Source of the DNA: Rhyzopertha dominica
Lineage: Eukaryota; Arthropoda; Insecta; Coleoptera; Bostrichidae
NCBI GenBank assembly: GCA_025024175.1
Contig: QCXZ01000064.1
Span: 9,858,001-9,922,000, forward strand
Length of the DNA: 64,000 nt
Direction: 5' to 3'
Shown here: positions 58,304-64,000 of the stretch, piece by piece
Numbering within the stretch: the first letter of the stretch is position 1
Layout: each line of letters opens with the position of its first letter
Translations under genes and position numbers: made by a program
Notes under the pieces: model-generated
The model's input: the letters and a program-made list of their open reading frames with translations, nothing else
Told to the model about the DNA's origin: nothing
The model's database searches: none

Positions 58304-58984
58304 TATAAAGCATCTATACAGTAATGAAAAGAGAAATCAAATGCTTCTCGGAAATTTCCATTTGTTTACAACAATCTTATTATGGTTTTATGGTTTTTTA
58401 CTTATAAAGTTATCTCTGCTTGAGTAACTAGGTAGATATCAGTTAACGGTCACACTTATGCAACGGGAACAATAACAAAAGAATGATGTCTTCGCTGGTA
58501 TTGATTAATGTTATCCATTGCTTTATATCACTTTAGTTCTAGTGGGGTCAATATGATGAAATCTTTTTTATCTGATGACAGAAAACAGCGTATAACCATT
58601 CAGAGCTGTCGCTTTTGAGACCACTGTGACATTAAATGTTCCTTAAGGTAGCATTCTTGGTACCTCGCTTTATATTTTGAAATTTGTTCCATTCGCTTTC
58701 ACTGCACCACTGTAAATATCATATTCATACCGATGATGTACACACATTTTGCACAACTCAGTGCAAGGAGTGGTAATATAAATCCTCAAAAATTTCTTGT
58801 TGCGCAATTAAAATTCGTTTATTGAAAATTAATCTCGATAGCTCTTCTCTTATTGTTTTTGGGAACATAAATGTAATTTTCAAATGAGCTTTAGGTAAAA
58901 ATTAATGAGGAATTTCTGCCAGTGATAGTTATAAAAGTTTAAAATATTCATTGCTTTAAGGTAACCCAACAAAAAACCTCTTTA

Positions 58985-59394
58985 TGTTGCATTTTGAACG
59001 GAAGGTTTGTTTTATTGTTGAACGTCTTTATACTGTTCAATATTTGGAGCACTTGTATGTTTTTTATATTAAGAAAAGTGGAATGCTATTTACTGCTATT
59101 ATTATTATCATTACTGTTATTGATATCTTTGTGTAACTACCAAACAGAGTACACAATGATAACAATAACAACAATAAAGTGCTATTTTTATTGTTTATTA
59201 ACAACCAAAAGCCTGCTATCCAAACAATTTTGTATCTACTTTTTAGTAAATATTGGAAGATAGGTACATTTATCAGATGTCTAGAAGACACAAAATTCCA
59301 CTTTTGTTAATCTATAAAACATACAAGTGCTCCAAATATTTAACAGTAAAAAGACGTTCAACAATTAAAAAAAACTTTCGTTAAAAATGTAACA
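58985..59394. mobile_element. Foldback/MITE-like element with about 100-bp inverted arms
   Basis: The left arm, 58985-59084, contains TTGTTGAACGTCTTTATACTG and TTTGGAGCACTTGTATGTTTT. The right arm, 59295-59394, is its reverse complement with about 12 differences. The 210-bp centre is AT-rich with short ATT repeats. No TSD was settled. Confidence 0.75.
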
Positions 59395-61899
59395 AAACAT
59401 TGGTATCCATACCTGTTTATCTAAAAGCTTCAGTACTATATTACTGTAAAAATTCCAAGCATAACAAGTTAAACATTCCAAAATTTAGTGATTTTTCAGT
59501 GGTGATCAAATATAGGGCCATGCACGATTTTTGAAAGGTACGTATAATAACATAATTATACGGTAATTAGCTCTTCGTGCAATTAGATATAAGTTTTTGG
59601 CATAATAATGTCAGAATAATTAGGTAATTCTTTTATAACTTACTATTTATGAGTTTATTAAGTTATATTAGAGCATTGTTAAATAACTTTTAGATAGCAG
59701 TCCTAGGAGAATAATGCTTTAATTATTGATATTTTTCTACAAAAAAACCAATAAAGTTAAAACGAAAGCACGCATTTACACAATTAATTAAGAAAAGACG
59801 CTTGTGTTGCAGGGCATATGCGAACCAATTTCAAAATTTGGTGGAGGTGCCAGTTACATTTGTTGCAACTGGCAGCTTTTCAATTGTTTTTTTATTGTTC
59901 ATATATTCCATTATCACATTGTTAACCACATCAAAACTATTAATTTTTATAATCAAAAAATATTTGCATGTAGTCCGTCCGATCGTATTCTACATAGGCT
60001 GCATATTACGGAGATGCAAAATTTTACACTCAATAAGAACTGCAATTTCCTATAACTTTGGAAATGAGACTTGAATTGGAAACCAATTTCAATCTCGTCG
60101 CTCTGAAAGTTCATCAACATCTTTTAATTTGCGCTCCTCTTAGAGTTAAATTACCATTTATCGAATTAACAAATCAATGCCGCTTTCCAGTTTAAAAATG
60201 GGGCACGGCTAGCTGATTTTCCGCGAGTAATGAGTTCATTTCTTTAAGTGGGTATCCATTAAAAACAGGAAAATATTACCCGTTACTTCGTTATACTCGC
60301 TGCATGAGGAATTTTTGTATTTGATAGATATTTGTTGCTGCATATTAAATACTTTTACTGATACAAGGTGAATATTTAAGTATTTGGAGATACCTATACT
60401 AATCTACAACGCTGTATTGATGCAACTTTTCTGAAAATATGCTCAATGTAATTTCAAGTGACATATTAATTTATTTTTTATCATATGATAAAATTACAAT
60501 ATTATCAATTAAGGATACATATATATTTACATATATACACTAAATATAATTATACCAACAATTTAGTGTTAATTTTAGTTAACAAAAGCTTTCACTTTGG
60601 TTTATATTATATGTTTATAAGCTTTGAGAAACTTAGCTAGAAGGTTTTAATACTCGTAGAATACTTGGGCGAAAACTGATTATTAAAATAATGGATTCCA
60701 TTACACTGGGATTACTATTTTCACCCAGGTACTATACTGCAGAAGGTTAGAAGCTATGTCTTATCAGGAAGATATGTCGTGATCCCTTTATAGCTCTTGC
60801 AATGGGATTGCGAAAAACATTTTTGTTAATTACGTACCAAGAAAACCGCTTAGAGATCTAATAATACAGTACATTAAAAGAGCTAGGACAGAAACAACTT
60901 TTTATCCTTTATAAATACATTACATACCTCAGCCATTTGCTACCAATTTATCATGTTTCACAAGTAATTTATTTATTTACACACCGTATCTCAATTGTGG
61001 TTATATTTGACTACGTCTATGCAAATTTCGTAATATAATTTCTCCATCTGACACATTTGCATCATTAGCCTTACCGAGGAAAGTTTATGAGCTTTGTCAA
61101 AGAACATTTATAGTCATATAATTTTTACATATAAGGAATGGTTAAAGCTCTAGCGACGGAGTTGTGCTAAGCTAACCTTCTTATGTAACAAGGAAAATAA
61201 AACCTTACCCAGAAAATAGTCAATTTTTGTTGTTTTATCAATTTATATGAAGGCAACTGGTAGTGCTTTCTCTGCATAATGCATGTAAGAACAATGTCCG
61301 ATTTTGGTTGCAAAAGGCGTTCAATGCTGAAGTAATAGCTGCTGCATATTTTTCAGTTTGTAGATATTTTAATTTAACAAAATTTAACAATCCTAAAGCA
61401 TATGCAATAGGTTTTTCAAATCCGCCCGGAAAAATGCAGCTAACTAGTGCACTAATCACATACTATGACGCATTCACCCTTAATTTGATCGGCAATTCAA
61501 AGTCTAAATTAATTGTTTCTCTACTTGTAATTATAGCTATCACAGCTCGGTTGCGGTAAAGTAGTGGCATTTACTATGAAAATGCAATGTGAATTTACAG
61601 CCCCTAAGAACAATTGTAAATTTTTTTTCTTTACGGTTAATCGTTTCTTTCGGAGTTTTATACAAAAGGCTTAGGTACTTAGGTACTGTTGTTGTNTGAA
61701 TTCGTACGTTAGTAGGACATATCCCGCTTTTATAAATTCCTCAACGTAAATATGTTACAGAACCCAAATCCAAACAATTTCCGGTTTTATAACTTGTTGT
61801 TTGAAGAGAAGGGATAGTTTTGAAAACCTAATCAGTTCTAATCGAATATTTTGCAAGATGTGGCGATGTGGCATAGTGACTTTGTTGATCAAGTGAATC
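59395..61899. other. AT-rich intergenic DNA, no gene recognised
   Basis: Two overlapping hydrophobic frames at 59802-60074 and a frame at 61263-61559 match nothing I know. An acceptor-like TTGTGTTGCAG precedes 59814, but a donor and neighbouring exon are lacking. Confidence 0.35.
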
Positions 61900-62350
61900 C
61901 CAATGAAAATCCGGAAAATCCTACGATCAGAAAACGTTTACTTTGTTGATGTCTGAAAAAAAGAAAAGTGAGACTAAAGAAAGCACCCTAGCATAGACAC
62001 TTCATTTGTTTGGAATTCCAAAAATAACCATGTGGCGATTGGTGAAATTTTGACCGTAACAAAGAAAAATTCGATAACAAATATAGAAGTGTTGAAAACA
62101 TTACTCATAATTCAAGAAGACCTAATTCGAAGAGCTGCGTATGAATTATATGGCAACTTTGCCCAGAGTTAACTTGTACAGAGATTTAGTTGAGAAGGAC
62201 ATTCCGTCATACTGTGGCAAAACTTTCGTAAAATGTTTAGAAACTGCGGACGCTAAGAAAAAATCTGTACAGCAGCACGTAATAAACATAGAAGAGGAAT
62301 ATCGGAAGAATATTGTTAAAGACCTATATAGACCCAGAAAATTATAGCGA
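61900..62350 (+). pseudogene. Possible transposase N-terminal remnant
   Basis: Scattered frames include HLFGIPKITMWRLVKF (helix-turn-helix-like, 62007-62050) and DLIRRAAYELY (62119-62151), which resemble the start of the DDE family seen at 35 kb. An adjoining 68-codon frame (62141-62347) is lysine-rich and unrecognised. The assignment is tentative. Confidence 0.3.
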
Positions 62351-62769
62351 CAGTGATATTGATAGTAACAGTCATTGAGTGAAGCTTCTTTCTATCGACT
62401 CTGCATGTTTGTGCTTTTATTTTAACTATTCATTCTTAACTTAAAAAATTTGCTTTTGTTCGGTGTAGTTAACAATATCGGTGTCTATTATAAGTTTATT
62501 GCGAGGCCTGCTGTGAAGGAATGTATGCAATAAAAATAAATTTCTGCATAAGTGAGTTTCATAGATCTTTTCCTATACCTACACCTATATACACTCCTGC
62601 TCAAAGATGGGCCAGTTTTCATTACCTCAGGAATGTTACCCTTCATATTGAAAATATGCTACAATAGATTAACATCACACCTATCTATAAATCTGTAAGA
62701 CAGCTACAGCATTTTTCATTTCTACTTTAAGCGAGATTTCTTAGCTTCGGGATGANTATGCACTATACC

Positions 62770-63825
62770 CNGTGAAGGGCGCGTAGAATACTCCATGTAG
62801 ATTACNCCATTNTCTACGCGTAAACTATGTAATATTCTACTTTAAAAGTATACTGTAGAAAATAGCATTATGTAGATAAACAGCAAACTAGTAATATTTA
62901 GTACTTTTAACAGCTCCAAATGCCTCAAATGACAGTATTATTTTGTATATTATTATTNTCGTTCTCCCATTGATCGTACCGCGAGGTACGTGAAAAAGAG
63001 AACTATATATATCACTCAATAGAACGGAGTTAATCCGATCACAACCAAACTTGGTATGGTAATAGCCCATGACCTTCTGAGCTCCAATCCGGAGCCCTAT
63101 GCTGTAGACTCTCACCATTCAAAAGTTACAGGACATCAAAGTTGCTACAGATCGCCGTGCACCAACGTCAGTAGGTTGGAACTACGCGTGGGCCACGATC
63201 GGAACTACCTGAAGTCGATCATGGGAGAACGTTTTTTTTTTGTTTTGGACGATTCCATTGGTTGTTGCTTCCTAACTAAACAAAATACTACGTCGTTGTA
63301 ATTAAAATAACTAGACACACGTTAAACAACAATAACTCGTTTCGGTATACATTTGTTAGGGCCAGAAGGCACAAGCCTGCTTTGGAGCCCTCAATCGGTC
63401 AATGGGTTCTTAAATGACTGTAAACTATGATTTTATTATCTTTCTTGTCTATAAACGGAAGAAGACTGGCTATTTCATATGCTACCTATATACCTAATAT
63501 ACTCGTAGAAGAAAAGACTTCGAAACGCATGTTTGTCCCAAAGAAGTAAGAAAACCGTTTGGGTATTCTGATGACTTACTAAAATAAGTTATGCAAATTT
63601 GTAATATAAATATTAAAAAACTGCAGTGCTTTAAAAATTTGTAAGAATTGACCCATAAAACAGGGAAATTGGAACAAAATAATTCGCACAATACACTTAA
63701 TATACAATAGCCATATTATACTCGTCTCATATTTTCTACTCAAAATTTACGCCAAAATGCTTTATCTACATTTTCTACGCGGGTAATGTAGAAAATTATA
63801 ATTTACGCGTAAACGCCCATCACTG
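62770..63825. mobile_element. Non-autonomous hAT-type transposon with perfect 8-bp target duplication
   Basis: The left end reads CNGTGAAGGGCG (62770) and the right end, reverse-complemented, CAGTGATGGGCG (63825), a typical insect hAT terminus. ACTATACC flanks both sides (62762-62769 and 63826-63833), an exact 8-bp duplication. Subterminal regions repeat TCTACGCG/CTACATT motifs in both orientations, like hAT transposase-binding repeats. The 1056-bp interior has no transposase. Confidence 0.85.
62960..63231. repeat. Inverted-repeat element nested inside the hAT element
   Basis: CGTTCTCCCATTGATCG at 62960-62976 is matched by the inverted CGATCATGGGAGAACG at 63216-63231. The interior is more GC-rich than its host element and holds open frames on both strands that look like chance. 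Possibly a second MITE. Confidence 0.5.
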
Positions 63826-64000
63826 ACTATACCTTATACAGGGTTTCTATAAATGATTCATGCATCCTGGGAGCTTACGGAAATTATCGATTAAATCAAT
63901 TCGCCGCCTCTCAGGAAAGTGTCGTATACTTGTCACATGTCGATATTTTAATTACTTTATATATTTTAATGCTGAAATCGCCTGGGAGTTTGTATTTCCA

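Noticed and set aside
59802..60074. Hydrophobic frames that could suggest a membrane protein
   Set aside because: AT-rich sequence gives Phe/Ile/Leu-rich frames by chance. Two overlapping frames look equally good and neither has a family motif or splice partner.
1..64000. tRNA or rRNA genes, CRISPR arrays, bacterial-type operons
   Set aside because: No B-box like GGTTCGANTCC in a foldable context, no rRNA blocks, no regularly spaced repeats. Introns and transposons show this is nuclear eukaryotic DNA.

Overview
This is AT-rich eukaryotic DNA with GT-AG introns, no operons, single-N ambiguities and dense transposon remains (mariner, Tc1, hAT, Penelope-like and non-LTR elements). A chymotrypsin-fold digestive-type protease and the transposon mix point to an insect. 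A beetle or other non-fly insect is plausible, but the species cannot be fixed from the sequence. Almost all long open frames fall in three classes: exons of two host genes, transposon proteins, or chance.

Two host genes are clear, both on the minus strand. Gene 1 (24248-32494) has five exons encoding a 437-residue kynurenine/alpha-aminoadipate aminotransferase (AADAT-like, PLP fold type I). All splice junctions, the PLP lysine (K264) and the substrate-binding arginine (R400) are visible. A TATA box lies upstream and a poly(A) signal downstream. Gene 2 (44268-48074) has three exons encoding a 275-residue secreted S1A serine protease with a complete His/Asp/Ser triad. Its specificity pocket (Gly and Asp at chymotrypsin positions 189 and 226) resembles brachyurins. 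It has a TATA box and a poly(A) signal. A third, unidentified gene may end in a coding exon at about 56574-56839 (+).

The rest is mostly mobile DNA. Left part (1-24 kb): a foldback element (1.5-2.2 kb), a broken non-LTR retrotransposon (4.5-6.1 kb, -), a Penelope-like element (PLE) remnant (6.5-7.4 kb, -), a mariner-like fragment (9.4-9.7 kb), a THAP-domain remnant (11.6 kb), further reverse-transcriptase scraps (12.8 and 20.5 kb) and a diverged direct repeat (14.1 and 15.8 kb). Introns of gene 1 hold two reverse-transcriptase fragments, an insect-type interspersed repeat and a long hairpin. Middle part (34-44 kb): a LINE tail, a broken DDE transposase and three PLE pieces. Two of these PLE pieces carry hammerhead-ribozyme-like cores, and one is a 5'-inverted insertion. 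Right part (52-64 kb): a LINE 3' half, a composite Tc1 element, an apparently intact mariner with perfect terminal inverted repeats, a foldback element, and a non-autonomous hAT element with a perfect 8-bp target duplication.

No tRNA, rRNA or CRISPR array was recognised. No new multi-gene system was found. The most interesting signals are the PLE/hammerhead cluster, the intact mariner and the protease specificity pocket.
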